In this document: positions 1-9,640 of the stretch, piece after piece
Layout: each line of letters opens with the position of its first letter
Numbering within the stretch: position 1 is the first letter of the stretch
From: Chara braunii
Taxonomy: Eukaryota; Streptophyta; Charophyceae; Charales; Characeae
DNA: 38,197 nt
Direction of reading: 5' to 3'
NCBI GenBank assembly: GCA_003427395.1
Contig: BFEA01000502.1
Location: forward strand, 449,342-487,538
Translations under genes and position numbers: made by a program
The notes under the pieces: generated by a model
Databases searched by the model: none
Told to the model about the DNA's origin: nothing
The model's input: only the letters and a program-made list of their open reading frames with translations

Positions 1-571
1 CATCGCACTTTGTGCAGTGATGTTTTGAGATTATTGATACCCATTTCCCTCCTTATTCCGTATCGCTTCCCATTATCATCCCATGGCCGACAGTTGCTCC
101 CCATTGGCCTTGCACTTTGTGCAGCGATTGCCACCATACGGAACAGTTCCGAGTGCAGGGTTTCAACTACCGGACACGTGACGAAAAGGAATCAAGGAGA
201 AAGCAGTGAGACTGCGACCCTCCGACTCGGATTCGAGCTCTGCAAGGAACCCCATTGAACACTCATGCAAAACCACCGAGATCCCACGTGCGTTCCTGCT
301 CCCTTTTGGCCCAGAAAAAGACATCGCGTTGCTAGCGACAAAGTTCAAAAATACTCTTTTGGACTAGGTAGTCCTTGGAAGAAATTATCTTCCCCCTTTC
401 CCACCTTACTCGTCACTCAATATCTCAGACCGCATAGGAGATTTCAGTTCTGTCTAGGTCTCCACACTCGATTTCCCAAAAATCCTTGGCACACCCCATT
501 GCCACCTTCCAGGCCCCTTTTCCGCATTTTTAGTCACTGTGACAGGCAAGCAGTGTAGTGTGTCAGATTGG
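1..571. other. No gene recognised
   Basis: No reading frame here has protein-like composition, and no RNA gene or transposon terminus is visible. The small self-complementary word GCACTTTGTGC occurs twice, at 5-15 and 112-122. Confidence 0.5.
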
Positions 572-1335
572 TAAGTATATAGTACGCTCAAGGTCACAGA
601 GTACCTAGGACAGAGTACGTTGAAAAGTCACAAGTACATAGAAAGTACGCTCAAGGTCACAGAGTACATAGTACATAGTACGTTGAAAGTCACAAATATA
701 CAGAACGTTTAAGTACGTTTTCAGTCACGTTGAAAGTCACAAATACATAGAACGTTTAAGTAGTTTTCAGTCAGGAGTACATGGTACGCTGAAGGTCACA
801 GAGCACATAGTATTACTTCATTAATACGCACATTAAAGGCCACAGAGTACATTGTACTTAGCACATAGTAGTACATTAATACGGTCAAAGAGTACATAGT
901 ACTTAGTAGTACCAAAAAGTCACAGTACGTTGATGGACACAAGTGCATAGTACGCTGAAGGTCACACCGTACATAACACAGTAGTACATTAATACGTACG
1001 TTGAAAGTCACAATACGCTGCAAGAAAACAGAACAATACTACGATGAAGGTCACAGAGTACATTAGACGAAGTAGTGCATCAATAAGTACGCCGAAGATC
1101 ACAAGTACATAGTATGCTGCAGGTCACAGAGTCCATGGTACTCAGCAGTACATTAATACGTAGCTGAAGGTGACAGAGTACATAGTGCATTGAAGACTAC
1201 CAGTACATAGTGCGTTGAAGGTCACAGAGGACGTAGCTAGAGTGTGCACTCAAGGTCACGCCGAATCCCACAAGGACATAGTACGTTGCCACTCACAGAG
1301 CACATAACGAGAGGATGCACTGAAGGTCACAGTGC
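572..1335. repeat. Degenerate minisatellite, GTACATAGTACG-TGAAGGTCACA type
   Basis: More than fifteen imperfect copies of a motif close to AGTACATAGTACG followed by YTGAAGGTCACAG run head to tail with irregular spacing, roughly 30-60 bp per unit. Copies differ by small indels, for example loss of the GTACATA half or an added TTAGTAGTACATTAATACG stretch. The array ends near 1335, just before the inverted repeat at 1381. The word GTGACCTT at 1374 is the motif in the opposite direction. No coding capacity is seen. Confidence 0.85.
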
Positions 1336-1380
1336 AGAGCGCAAACGCTCCCTGTCTGTTAAACCTCCCGGCTGTGACCT

Positions 1381-1498
1381 TCCCTTGCCATGCTCTGGAA
1401 CAGAGGGTCACTGTGAAACCTCCCGCCCGGCGATGACACAGGCCTGAAGAGATTCCCGACTGTGACAGCCACCCTCTGTTCCAGAGCATGGCAAGGGA
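1381..1498. repeat. 28-bp perfect inverted repeat around a 62-nt spacer
   Basis: The arm at 1381-1408 (TCCCTTGCCATGCTCTGGAA onward) is the exact reverse complement of 1471-1498. The spacer has a partial internal repeat (CTCCCG twice; CACTGTG against GACTGTGACAG). A transcript would fold into a 28-bp stem. This could be a mini inverted-repeat transposon or a small-RNA precursor. No target-site duplication is evident. Confidence 0.85.
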
Positions 1499-1594
1499 TG
1501 ATCATTCCATCGTATCGTATATATACATATATCGTCACAAAGACTCTAGTGTGACACCTGTCGGGACAGAGACGCAGTGCGCCTTGGCTGTGGC

Positions 1595-1927
1595 ATGCAT
1601 CATCTACGCCATAGGCATTGTCAACCTATTGCGACTGCCGCCGTCTGTACTGAAGGGTGTCCAACATTTCCTCATTGTACACGTCCCTATCACCCAGATA
1701 TACGTTGTCCCTTTTGTGCCCAAGGACGCTATCAGGACTGCGTGATGCCGCACTGTGATGAAAGTCCTGCTGTTTTTTTGACATGTGGACAACATGTCCT
1801 CTGTCAGGACTGTTTTAATGGGATGGTTCGTGCTAGCCGTGCTGCTGAATGCTGTGCTGGGTATCCTTGTGAACATCCACATCATCCTCACCATAGCTGT
1901 CCTATCTGTCGAGGTGGGGACAGATAA
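1595..1927 (+). CDS. RING-type zinc-finger protein fragment (putative E3 ubiquitin ligase)
   Basis: The ORF is open from the in-frame TAG at 1547-1549 to TAA at 1925-1927. ATG 1595 gives about 110 residues, and a GTG at 1577 would add six. The C-terminal half has RING spacing: a Cys pair in CVMPHC, then DESPAVFLTCGQHVLCQDCF (C-x2-H-x2-C-x2-C), a long loop rich in His and Cys (CEHPHHPHHS), then CPIC. The first pair is C-x4-C rather than the usual C-x2-C. The N-terminal part carries further Cys/His clusters (CPTFPHC, CPFC). RING proteins act as ubiquitin ligases in cytosol, nucleus or membranes. No other domain is visible. It lies 97 bp after an inverted repeat, so it may be a complete small gene, an exon or a transposon-carried fragment. 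The RING call is fair; function is inferred from family only. Confidence 0.5.
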   Translation: MHHLRHRHCQPIATAAVCTEGCPTFPHCTRPYHPDIRCPFCAQGRYQDCVMPHCDESPAVFLTCGQHVLCQDCFNGMVRASRAAECCAGYPCEHPHHPHHSCPICRGGDR

Positions 1928-2028
1928 AGCCTTCGACAGTACCGACAGATACGGAGTTGAAGAAAAAAAGAACAACAAAAAAAGAGAATAAGAAAATAAG
2001 AAAATAAGAAAACAGAAAAAATATGTTG

Positions 2029-2106
2029 ATCTGTGGGATGTGTTATTTGCTTTGTGACAATTGGATTATCTGTGGGATGTGTCATTTGCTTTGTTTGACT
2101 GATAGG
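2029..2106. repeat. 39-bp tandem duplication
   Basis: Two copies begin at 2029 and 2068. Both start ATCTGTGGGATGTGT and continue YATTTGCTTTG. They diverge in the last dozen bases. Confidence 0.8.
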
Positions 2107-2306
2107 CTTTCTTTCCCTGTCAGGTTTGGTTTCCTCCTTTTCTTTACCTCTTTGCCTTTTGGCTGCGTGCAAGTGGGTCTTTGTATACACGCGGGGATGG
2201 GGGCAGCCAGCGCACGTGGCTGGCCTTGTACGTAAGAGGTGATGAAAAGGTGGGGCTTTCCTTTCTTACTTCTTTTCCTTTTCTTGTTTTGTCTTTTTCC
2301 GCCTTC

Positions 2307-2395
2307 GCGCTCTGATTCACAGTGTGACAACATATATATCGTCACATGAATCACAGTGTGACAACATATATATCGTCACAAAGTTATCAGAGCGC
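2307..2395. repeat. Foldback element with AT-rich tandem core
   Basis: Arms GCGCTCTGAT (2307-2316) and ATCAGAGCGC (2386-2395) are perfect complements. A T-rich flank at about 2278-2300 and an A-rich flank at about 2400-2440 extend the symmetry loosely. The interior is a 34-bp tandem duplication (2317-2346 and 2351-2380). Each copy contains GTGAC, an ACATATATATC core, then GTCAC, so each is itself a small hairpin. A related ATATATACATATATCGTCAC stretch lies at 1518-1537. Confidence 0.75.
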
Positions 2396-3184
2396 AAAGC
2401 GAAAAAAAAAAAAAAAAACAGAAAGAAAACCAGAAAAAAAAATTCGTTCTTTTATCTTCTTCCTTACAACTCCCCCCCGCTGTCCAGAACCTCTTCCGTA
2501 TACATATATACATAAGCATCGACGAGTCTCCCCTTTCATCACTTCGTGGATAATGCTCTCGAAGTCCTTCGGCACATCCGTTAAAATCGGTACAACATAC
2601 AGAAGATTCCCAATCATCCTCTGCCCAATGAGGACCCACATAGATCGCGAAATAGTACAAAGAGAAACAAAAGAAAACAAATTGTGCCTTTCTATAAAAT
2701 TAAAAAAAAAAAAAATTGAGCCATAAGGTCGAGGAATAAGACTGAAGGATACAATTGAGGGAAAGAACACGTCGACGAAATTTTTTACAAAGAACGGAAA
2801 CACGGAGGAAGACAAAAAAAGGTGGGAGAAGGTGGGAGAAGGGGGGGGAGGGAAGGGGGAGGAGTGCGGGAGGGGGGAGAGGCTGACGAAAAGGATAGGA
2901 TTCAAAGAGAGAGAGCATAAAACTCAAATCGCCGCCACTCGATCATTACAGTAAACTCCAATCATTAACCCGCACCCCCCCCGCCCCCTGCCCCTTCCCT
3001 GGTTCCCTCCCTCCGAAGTCGCGACCTCCCCCCCAGGGTTTACTAAAAAACTCGTAGATAAATCACTGAAAACAAGTCCTAGGCAAAAAAAAAAAAAAAG
3101 GGAGTCCAAAGCACTCGTTAGATTCTGGGAATGAAATCATCGATTGAAAAGGAGTGCAGCTCCCGTTCCGATGATCGACTCAAC

Positions 3185-3186
<2 letters not shown>

Positions 3187-3260
<74 letters not shown>

Positions 3261-3299
3261 CTCTCTCTGTGTGTGTCTCTCTCTCTGTCTCTCTCTCTC
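3187..3299. repeat. (CT)n microsatellite with GTGTGT interruptions
   Basis: About 66 bp of pure CT is followed by alternating TCTCTCTC and TGTGTGTC blocks to 3299. Confidence 0.95.
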
Positions 3300-3318
3300 A
3301 TACATCGACATTGGAGCA

Positions 3319-3740
3319 CGGAAACATGGCAGCGATTGGACTATAGAGGAGAGCACCGAGGAAAAATCTCTCTCCCTCTCTCTCTCTCTCTCTGTGCCAT
3401 ACAACGACTCTCACATGAACATCGGAGAAGGGAAAACATGGCCGCGATTGGACTATAGAGAAAGGCACCGAGGAAAGAAAAGGATAGCAAGGCCGAAGGA
3501 ATAGAAATAGACAAGGGGGGGAGAAAGCTAGAAAGCGGAAGACAGCCCGTTTGTCTGAAGGCGTGGATCGAGTGTCAATGCGACAGAGAGAAATGTCACA
3601 AAGATAAAAGGGGGAGATCAGACAACGAGCGAGAAGCAATGGCGAGAAACAAAGGGGAAGAGAGACAGAGGTGGGAGAGAGAGAGAGAGAGGACGGGTCG
3701 TTTGTCCGTAGACGTGGATGAGGTGTGAATGCAACGTCGA
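3319..3740. repeat. Two short duplications inside the purine tract
   Basis: The segment AACATGGCNGCGATTGGACT plus TATAGAG and GCACCGAGGAAA occurs at 3323 and 3435, a period of 112 bp. A second pair, CGTTTGTCYGNAGRCGTGGAT and similar sequence, starts near 3541 and 3692. Both look like old unequal-exchange products. Confidence 0.7.
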
Positions 3741-4460
3741 GAGAAAAGGGCACGCATGGTGAGACGGTAAACGACAAAAAGGCAACTGGAAAGAGAGAGA
3801 AACGCACAGACGAAGGCAGAGAGCGACAAAGGGAGACCAAACACCCTCGCCCCCTTGTAGAAGAGGAAAATCGGAAGACAGCGAGAAAGGGGAGAGAGAG
3901 AGAGAGAGCTTGGGGGAAGGAGGAGGGGAACATATGTTTTTTTTTAAGACAAAAAGAAGAGAGGGACAGAACGGAAGAAGGAGAGATGTAAGAGAGAGAG
4001 AGAGAGAGTGAGAGAGAGAGAGAGAGACGCGAGAGGAAGAATGGGAGAGCAGAATTGAGAGACAAAACAGAGGCACGAATAATACACGAATGAAAAGGGA
4101 TTATTACGCTAACACCGTCTTGAGGGGAAACGACAAATGATAATTTAACCTTGTTCAGCGATCTGAAGACAGGGTGATTAAAATAATTCACCCCGCGTCC
4201 TACTCCCAAATCTTCGTTTTCCGCGACCACCCTCCGCACGCTCACGCGGGTATTTAGAAAATGTCGAAAAAAATCAAAAAATCAAAAATCAAAAAAAAAA
4301 AAGCAGAAACGAATTGAAATCTCACACAGACGGGTTTCTTCATTGCAAAAAATAAAACGACCAAAAAAAGGCAAAAACAATAACAAAAAAGAGATCGAGC
4401 ACGGAAACCATGCAAGAGTCGGAAATACAGACCGCAGAGATACATAGAGAGATGACACAA

Positions 4461-4566
4461 CAGCTAAATGACTACATTATACCCCACGTTCTCTGCGGGG
4501 TGTTTCGTGTATGTAGTCATTATACCCCACAGTGAACGTGGGGTATAATGCAGCTAAATGACTACA
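4461..4566. mobile_element. Tiny palindromic element flanked by direct repeats (MITE-like)
   Basis: Inverted arms CATTATACCCCACGTTC (4475-4491) and GAACGTGGGGTATAATG (4534-4550) match over 17 bp. CAGCTAAATGACTACA flanks the structure as a direct repeat at 4461-4476 and 4551-4566. An inverted copy of part of it (ATGTAGTCATTATACCCCAC) begins inside at 4511. The nested layout suggests a very small inverted-repeat transposon or a hairpin-mediated duplication. Confidence 0.65.
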
Positions 4567-5059
4567 TACATATACAAATAGAGATGAATGACAAGAGCTC
4601 GACGAGAATGGAAGAGAGCGAGACATTACATTGAGCACAGTGCCAGGGCACGAGACATGGAAAACAGGGAGAGAAATGGAAAAGAGAGCGAGAATGTGAA
4701 AGCGGAATAAGAGGGAGAGAGAGAGAGACAGCGAGAGAGAGAGAGAAGATAACAACGCAAGGACATGCAGATCAGACACGAAACCCTTCAGAGTGAGACA
4801 GAGCGCCGCACTATGGAAAGATAGAGACCCTTACTCCGTTAAGAAGGAGAATAGGAAAACGGCGACAAACGGAAACACGACAGACGGAGACAGAAGCAGA
4901 TGCAGATAAACAGAGACAGACGGAGGCGCAGGCAAACGGACGCAGACGAAGACGCAGATAAACGAAGGCAAACGGAGGCAGATGAAGCAAGACGAAGACA
5001 AACGGAATCAGACGGGAACAGGGACAGATAACGGGCGTAATGGAACGCGTAGAATAGGG

Positions 5060-5290
5060 AACCTTAAGAGAAGAAGGGCTATGACCGTGACAGAGCGGTA
5101 AGGACCCGAAGGGCAGAGGGAAGCAAAGTATATTACAGAGAAGTAAAGAGAGAGTTTGAGAGCGACAGAGAGAGAGAGAGAGAGCTGAAGAGATTCGCGA
5201 GGAGAAGGGCTATAACCATGGTCAAACGATAAGGACCCGAAGGGCAGAGGGAAGCAAAGGATACCATCAAAAAGTAAAGAGAGAGAAAGA
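5060..5290. repeat. 131-bp tandem duplication
   Basis: The segment beginning AGAAGGGCTATRACC and running through AAGGACCCGAAGGGCAGAGG occurs at about 5072 and 5203. It is followed in both copies by GA-rich filler. The upstream 4850-5035 is a loose GACGGA/GACGAA hexamer array. Confidence 0.75.
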
Positions 5291-6079
5291 GAGGACGAGA
5301 GAGAGAATGAGAGAAGAGAGAGAGAGAGAGTGAAAGAGAGGGAGTGAGTGACCGAGAGAGAAAGAGAGAATGAGAGAGAGAGAGAGAGTGAGAGAGTGAG
5401 AGAGAGAGAGAGTGAGAGAGACAGAGAATAGAACCCCACGAGATTAGCGAGAAAGTGAAAGCAGATGGTGAAATAGTAGCCGTCGATGAGAGAAGAAGGA
5501 AAAAAAAAAGTCGAGCTGTGTGAATAAGGAAAAAAAGTCCAACTGTGTCAATGAAGCGAGAGGGCGACAGATGTAGGGGTAAATATGATACAGGCCAAGA
5601 GAGGAGGAGTGAAAAGGAGAGAGAATAGAGGTTCTCAGAGTTTGTGAGATAAAGACGAAGAGAATAATGAGAGTGCGTGACAGATGCTGGTATCACGGTC
5701 AAGAGCGAGGGACAATCAGAAAGACGCTATGCGACAGGGAATATGAAGGTAAGAGATTCGAAAACGAAAAAGGGGGGAAAAAAAAAAGGAAGAGAGAGAA
5801 ATCCTGCGGTTGAAAACGTTGTAATCGTGAAGTAGAACGCCACAGATTCAAATCTGACAACGTACAGGATACGAGGCGAAAGAGGTGAGCGGTAAGAGAG
5901 AGAGAGAGAGAGAGCGGTGAAAAGAGGGAGTATAATCGAAAGATTGCCGCACGAGGACAAGTTATGATGAGACTTGAAAGGACTGAGTGCGAATGCGACC
6001 CGCACTACATAGTTTGTTCGGCTTCAAAAGAGTATGAGGCGTGTTTTTAAAGTCCCTCCGCACTCAAGACTGGCCTTAA

Positions 6080-6700
6080 GAATGTGAGAAAACGTGAGAA
6101 AATGTGAGAATATAGAAAATTTGAGGAGAAAACGTGAGTAAATGTGAGAATATAGAAAATTTGAAGAGAAAACGTGAGAAAATGTAAGAATATAGAAAAT
6201 TTGAAGAGAAAATGTGAGAATATAGAAAATTTGAGAAATGTGGGAAATGTGAGAAATGTGAGAGAACTTTGAGAAATGTGAGAAAATGTGAGAAATGTGA
6301 GAGAACTTACATAATGTGAGAAAATGTGAGAGAATTTGAGAAAATGTGTGCGATAAAATATGAGAAATTATGTGAGAGAACATGTGAGAAAAATGTGAAA
6401 ATACTTTAGCAAAAGTGAGAGCGGATGTGGAGAATGTGTAAGAGGATGTAAGAGAGGATGTGAGAGAGGATGTGAGAGAGGGTGTGAGAGAGGGTGTGAC
6501 AGGGTGTGAGAGAGGGTGTGAGAGAGGGTGTGAGAGGGTGTGAGAGAGGGTGTGAGAGAGGGTGTGAGAGAGGGTGTGAGAGACAGGATATTAGATAGGA
6601 TGTGAGAGGATGTGAGAGAGAGGATGTGAGAGAGAGATGTGAGAGAGAGGATGTGAGAAAGAGGATGTGAGAGAGAGGACGTGAGAGAGGCAGGTGAGAA
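6080..6700. repeat. GTGAGAA / GGATGTGAGAGAG minisatellite
   Basis: The first half (to about 6415) is built of AATGTGAGAA units with a 40-45 bp higher-order unit containing GAATATAGAAAATTTGA. The second half repeats GGATGTGAGAGAG and GGGTGTGAGAGAG. The shift from one variant to the other is gradual. The minus-strand reading frames here are low-complexity artefacts. Confidence 0.9.
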
Positions 6701-7086
6701 AATGCCTGTGAGAGAGAAAACGTGATAGCGAGAATCTTACGGAGAGCGACAACGTAGGAATCAGGAGAGGAGGGAAAAAGAGAGGGAGCGCACCAGGGGT
6801 TCTGACAGGGCATGTACGCAAGATCAAGAGCTTATAAAATTGAGTATAGAGTAGAGTAGGAGAGAAAGAGAGTAGTACTGTGGTAGAGGATTAACAGCGA
6901 GAGCTTGTGTGAGAGAGGGTACGAGGAAAGAAGGGAGACAGGCTAAACGCGGTAGAGAGGAATACAGAGGAGGGTTCGTAAGAGAGAGAGAGCGTGCCAG
7001 ACAATGGACAATGTGCATACAAAGAGCAGCGACGGCGGAAACAGCGCGAGCAACTCCCGCAGATAGAAAGATCCAAGATAAAGATT

Positions 7087-7126
7087 GAAAGAGCGAAGAA
7101 CTGCTCCCGCAGCGCTTCGCTCTTTC
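7087..7126. repeat. 40-nt near-perfect hairpin
   Basis: GAAAGAGCGAAG (7087-7098) pairs with CTTCGCTCTTTC (7115-7126). Inside, CTGC (7101-7104) pairs with GCAG (7109-7112) around a TCCC tetraloop, leaving a 2x2 internal loop (AA/CG). It is isolated within otherwise unstructured purine-rich sequence. Confidence 0.6.
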
Positions 7127-7872
7127 TCTCTTTAACATTTTGACTTCCATCAGGCTGGGATTCGGGTCAGGTACATCCAAAAAGAAATGAGAGCGAAGTG
7201 CTAGTGTCAGTATGCCCTAGAAGATTCGCGAAAAGAAATGAGAGCGAGCACAAAATGGAAGGTGAGAGAGACCACGAGGTCGGGAGACCGCCTTCAGGGG
7301 ATGAAATTGGGAGAGAGGGAGCAGCGAAAACGGGAAGGGGGAGGGAGGGGGGGGGGAGGAGAAGCGAGGAAGAACCGGGAAATGCAGAAGAGAAGAGAAA
7401 GGAGGTAGGTAAAGGAGGCGCAGAAGAAGACGGGGCGCAGAAGAAGGCAATCTTCCGTACGGGGGAAGAAGAGAAACAAGAAGAAAGCTGAGTGACGAAT
7501 TGGGGAAAGCAGAAACGTGAGGAAAGGAATAGTGGGAGTAGAATGGCAGGAAGTGAAAGGGGATAGCCAAGTGAATTCAATGAGAGGGGGAGGCAGAGTG
7601 GAGGGGATAGGACAAGGGCGGTGAGGAGAATGGATGGAGGAGAAACGGAACGGGAGAAAAAAAGGGGAGCCGGGAGGGAGGAAAAAAAATAGGGAGGAGA
7701 AGAGTGAAGAATAGCATGGCGTTAGCAGAGGTCGGTAAAAGGAGATAGAGAGGTACGTAAATCGGACTAGGATCGGAATAGCTACGGAACTAGGGTTATA
7801 AAGAGCTGTTTCCGACAGGTCGAACTGGTCGGCTGGGATTGATCATCAGGCTCGTATAGTTGCAACATTTGC

Positions 7873-7874
<2 letters not shown>

Positions 7875-7941
<67 letters not shown>

Positions 7942-7942
7942 N

Positions 7943-7997
<55 letters not shown>

Positions 7998-8016
7998 GTG
8001 TGTCTGTGTGTGTGTG

Positions 8017-8070
<54 letters not shown>
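7875..8070. repeat. Compound (CT)n-(GT)n-(GA)n microsatellite
   Basis: About 115 bp of CT (one N at 7942) passes into TGTGTG with CGTG variants, then into GAGAGA ending at 8069. It starts only about 20 bp into the predicted intron of the M16 gene, so on that gene's strand it is a TC/AC/GA tract immediately downstream of the splice donor. Confidence 0.97.
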
Positions 8071-8071
<1 letters not shown>

Positions 8072-8080
8072 GGTTACGGT

Positions 8081-8092
8081 TCTTACTTACCC
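8081..8092 (-). promoter_or_regulatory. 5' splice site of the M16 gene intron 1
   Basis: On the minus strand the junction reads TCGG|GTAAGTAAG, matching the U1 consensus GTAAGT. The reading frame hits TAA two codons later if unspliced, consistent with a genuine exon end. Confidence 0.8.
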
Positions 8093-8281
8093 GACTCTGA
8101 CTCCCAAGGCTAATGCAGCTCTCTGCTTCGGCTTCGAATTCTTCCGAACGTAATATACCAGGCCGTTAGATAGCCTACCGTACTGCAACCCAGGTGGTCC
8201 AAGAGGAATGGGCGCTGAACGCGATTCCACCGTCTCCAGATTCAGCGGTTTTAGATTCAAGAAGCCCTCATTCGACCCCAT
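8091..8281 (-). CDS. Exon 1 of a plant PQQL-like M16 zinc metallopeptidase
   Basis: The frame starts at ATG 8281-8279. An in-frame TGA lies about 51 bp upstream and no other ATG intervenes. It encodes 63 residues plus a split Gly codon. Residues 32-63 read LQYGRLSNGLVYYVRKNSKP then KQRAALALGVRVG. This closely follows the N-terminal strand of the M16 family member like Arabidopsis At5g56730 (YGKLDNGLVYYVRCNSKPR, then RAALAL and VKVGS). The family is a roughly 950-1000 residue insulysin/PqqL-type protease that degrades peptides inside a clam-shaped chamber. The catalytic HxxEH lies just beyond this exon and is not in the exon. The exon ends TCGG|GTAAGTAAG with the Gly codon split in phase 2, exactly where the family continues G-SVLEE. 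No exon 2 was found to the left, so intron 1 may exceed 5 kb. Family assignment is strong; organism inference rests on it. Confidence 0.85.
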
Positions 8282-8601
8282 CGCTCCCTCTCCTTGTCTT
8301 GCCGTCTTCCTCTTTCTCCCCGCCTTCTCCTCTCAAGCACGGTAGCTATGGCCTCCAATTCAACCCCACATGTCCCAACTCTCTCTCTCTCTCTCTATCA
8401 GAGACAGAAGTCCACACCCGCCAGGTCGGGCTTGGGCGGCCAACTTCGCCTCGCGTCGTTACCGTCCGATTCGATCGGATCAGATTCGATTCAATTCCAG
8501 GCCAGCCAATCACGGACCCCAACACGAGGGCGCGCTGTTAGCAAGAGACCCCCGCCGCTTTCCACCTCCTTTCCCTGGCTCGACCCGAGGGGCAGGCCGG
8601 C

Positions 8602-8620
8602 GGGCGGGCGGGCGGGCGGG
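8602..8620 (+). promoter_or_regulatory. G-quadruplex-type motif (GGGC)n upstream of the M16 gene
   Basis: Five GGG runs separated by single C bases, GGGCGGGCGGGCGGGCGGG, fit the most stable G-quadruplex pattern (one-base loops). It lies about 320 bp upstream of the M16 start codon on the template strand, in a GC-rich region that is the likely promoter or 5' UTR. CCCGCC boxes read on the gene strand. No TATA box was found. The regulatory role is inferred. Confidence 0.5.
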
Positions 8621-8859
8621 CGAAATCGCTGTCCTTCTTCAATTACCCAACCACTCAACGCTCTCCCGCCCCCGGACGGAAAAACGCACCAAACCTATTA
8701 CTTTTCTTCGCTGCCTAAATGTAACCCAGCAGTCCCCTGCAGTCGCTTCTCCAGCCAGATTGTGCGTCGCAGACACTCAAACGTCAGATAGCGTCGTAGC
8801 TTACCATCCAACGGTTATGCGCCGCCGCACGCAGAGTCGGAAGAGGCTCCGAAAGTGCC

Positions 8860-9017
8860 GACTGGCCGCTTGGCCAGTCTTAAGTCTGTAGACTCTGTAC
8901 TAACGGCTCACTGGTACACCCGTCTGCTGTTGAAACACAGACCCCAGATTCTGGCAAGTCTAAAGTCTGTACTAACGACTGGTACACCCGTCTGCTGTTG
9001 AAACACAGACCCCAGAT
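8860..9017. repeat. Hairpin and 72-bp tandem duplication upstream of the M16 gene
   Basis: GACTGGCC-GCTT-GGCCAGTC (8860-8879) is a perfect 8-bp hairpin, followed by AGTCTGTAGACT. Then CTGTACTAACG...CTGGTACACCCGTCTGCTG through CCCCAGAT occurs at 8895-8949 and 8967-9017. Copy 1 has five extra bases (GCTCA). Confidence 0.85.
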
Positions 9018-9640
9018 GACCAGAATCATTCTGAATTTCCTGGGGGCGATCAGTTCAATGATGATATCGCAAGACCGTGGCCCTTTCTAAAATGGAACAC
9101 AGAGATGAATACTCAAAAAACAACGTAGTAGAGGCTTTGATCAATATAGTCAAGGGTTTGATCTCACAGAGTAACCACATTGTATAATGTGTGATGGGAA
9201 TACCCCACGCAACAGACGACCTACCTCACGCTGCTCAGTCTACTTCGAAGCCTAGCTTCATACCCTCAAGTAGACTCCGATAGGGTTTGGCCATTTGTTT
9301 TGTTTTTTTCTGTGGGTTTTTTTCTCGTGTGATGTTGTTGTTGTTGTCGTGTGGGTTTTTTTCTCGTGCGATGTTGTTGTTATTAGAAGAGAAGAGGAGG
9401 AGGTAGAGAAATTATCGCTGAAGCAGAGAAGAAAACAAACATCGACGACGAATCCATTTTTTCTCTCTGTATAATAACATGTAAATAGAAATAACAGATA
9501 ATATTTTCATATTATAACTAGATATGCAATTTTCTTTATCCTTCTTTTGAATGTGAGAATTGTATAGGATTTGAAACTTACCAAATTTTGTCTTTTGCTC
9601 CTTCGTAACAGTCAATACAGTCCAAATGTAGAATCAGAAA
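9018..9640. other. No gene recognised; short duplication
   Basis: Nothing coding is apparent. TGTGGGTTTTTTTCTCGTG and the following YGATGTTGTTGTT occur at 9311 and 9350 (39-bp period). The rest is AT-rich and unstructured. Confidence 0.5.

Larger units (their letters stand above)
2400..7870. other. Long purine-rich (plus strand) non-coding tract, probable intron of the M16 gene
   Basis: The plus strand is dominated by A and G in GA, GAGAGAAA, GGGAGG and GACGGA runs for more than 5 kb. The complement is correspondingly CT-rich, which explains the many Ser/Leu/Phe-rich minus-strand reading frames. No exon of the M16 peptidase beyond exon 1 was recognised here, including the expected HxxEH-coding segment. 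The tract is interrupted by plus-strand pyrimidine repeats at 3187-3299 and 3368-3392, and by the elements listed separately. The intron assignment is inference from the donor at 8090. Confidence 0.5.

Noticed and set aside
3298-4245. 315-residue minus-strand reading frame rich in Ser/Leu
   Set aside because: It is the complement of GA-rich repeats; composition is pure low complexity with no motif.
5008-5702. Two overlapping Ser/Leu-rich minus-strand frames of 143 and 189 residues
   Set aside because: Translations of GAGAGA repeats; the same artefact in two frames.
6024-6827. HILSH / LSHPLSH-type repeat 'proteins'
   Set aside because: They simply translate the GTGAGAA/GTGAGAGAG minisatellite.
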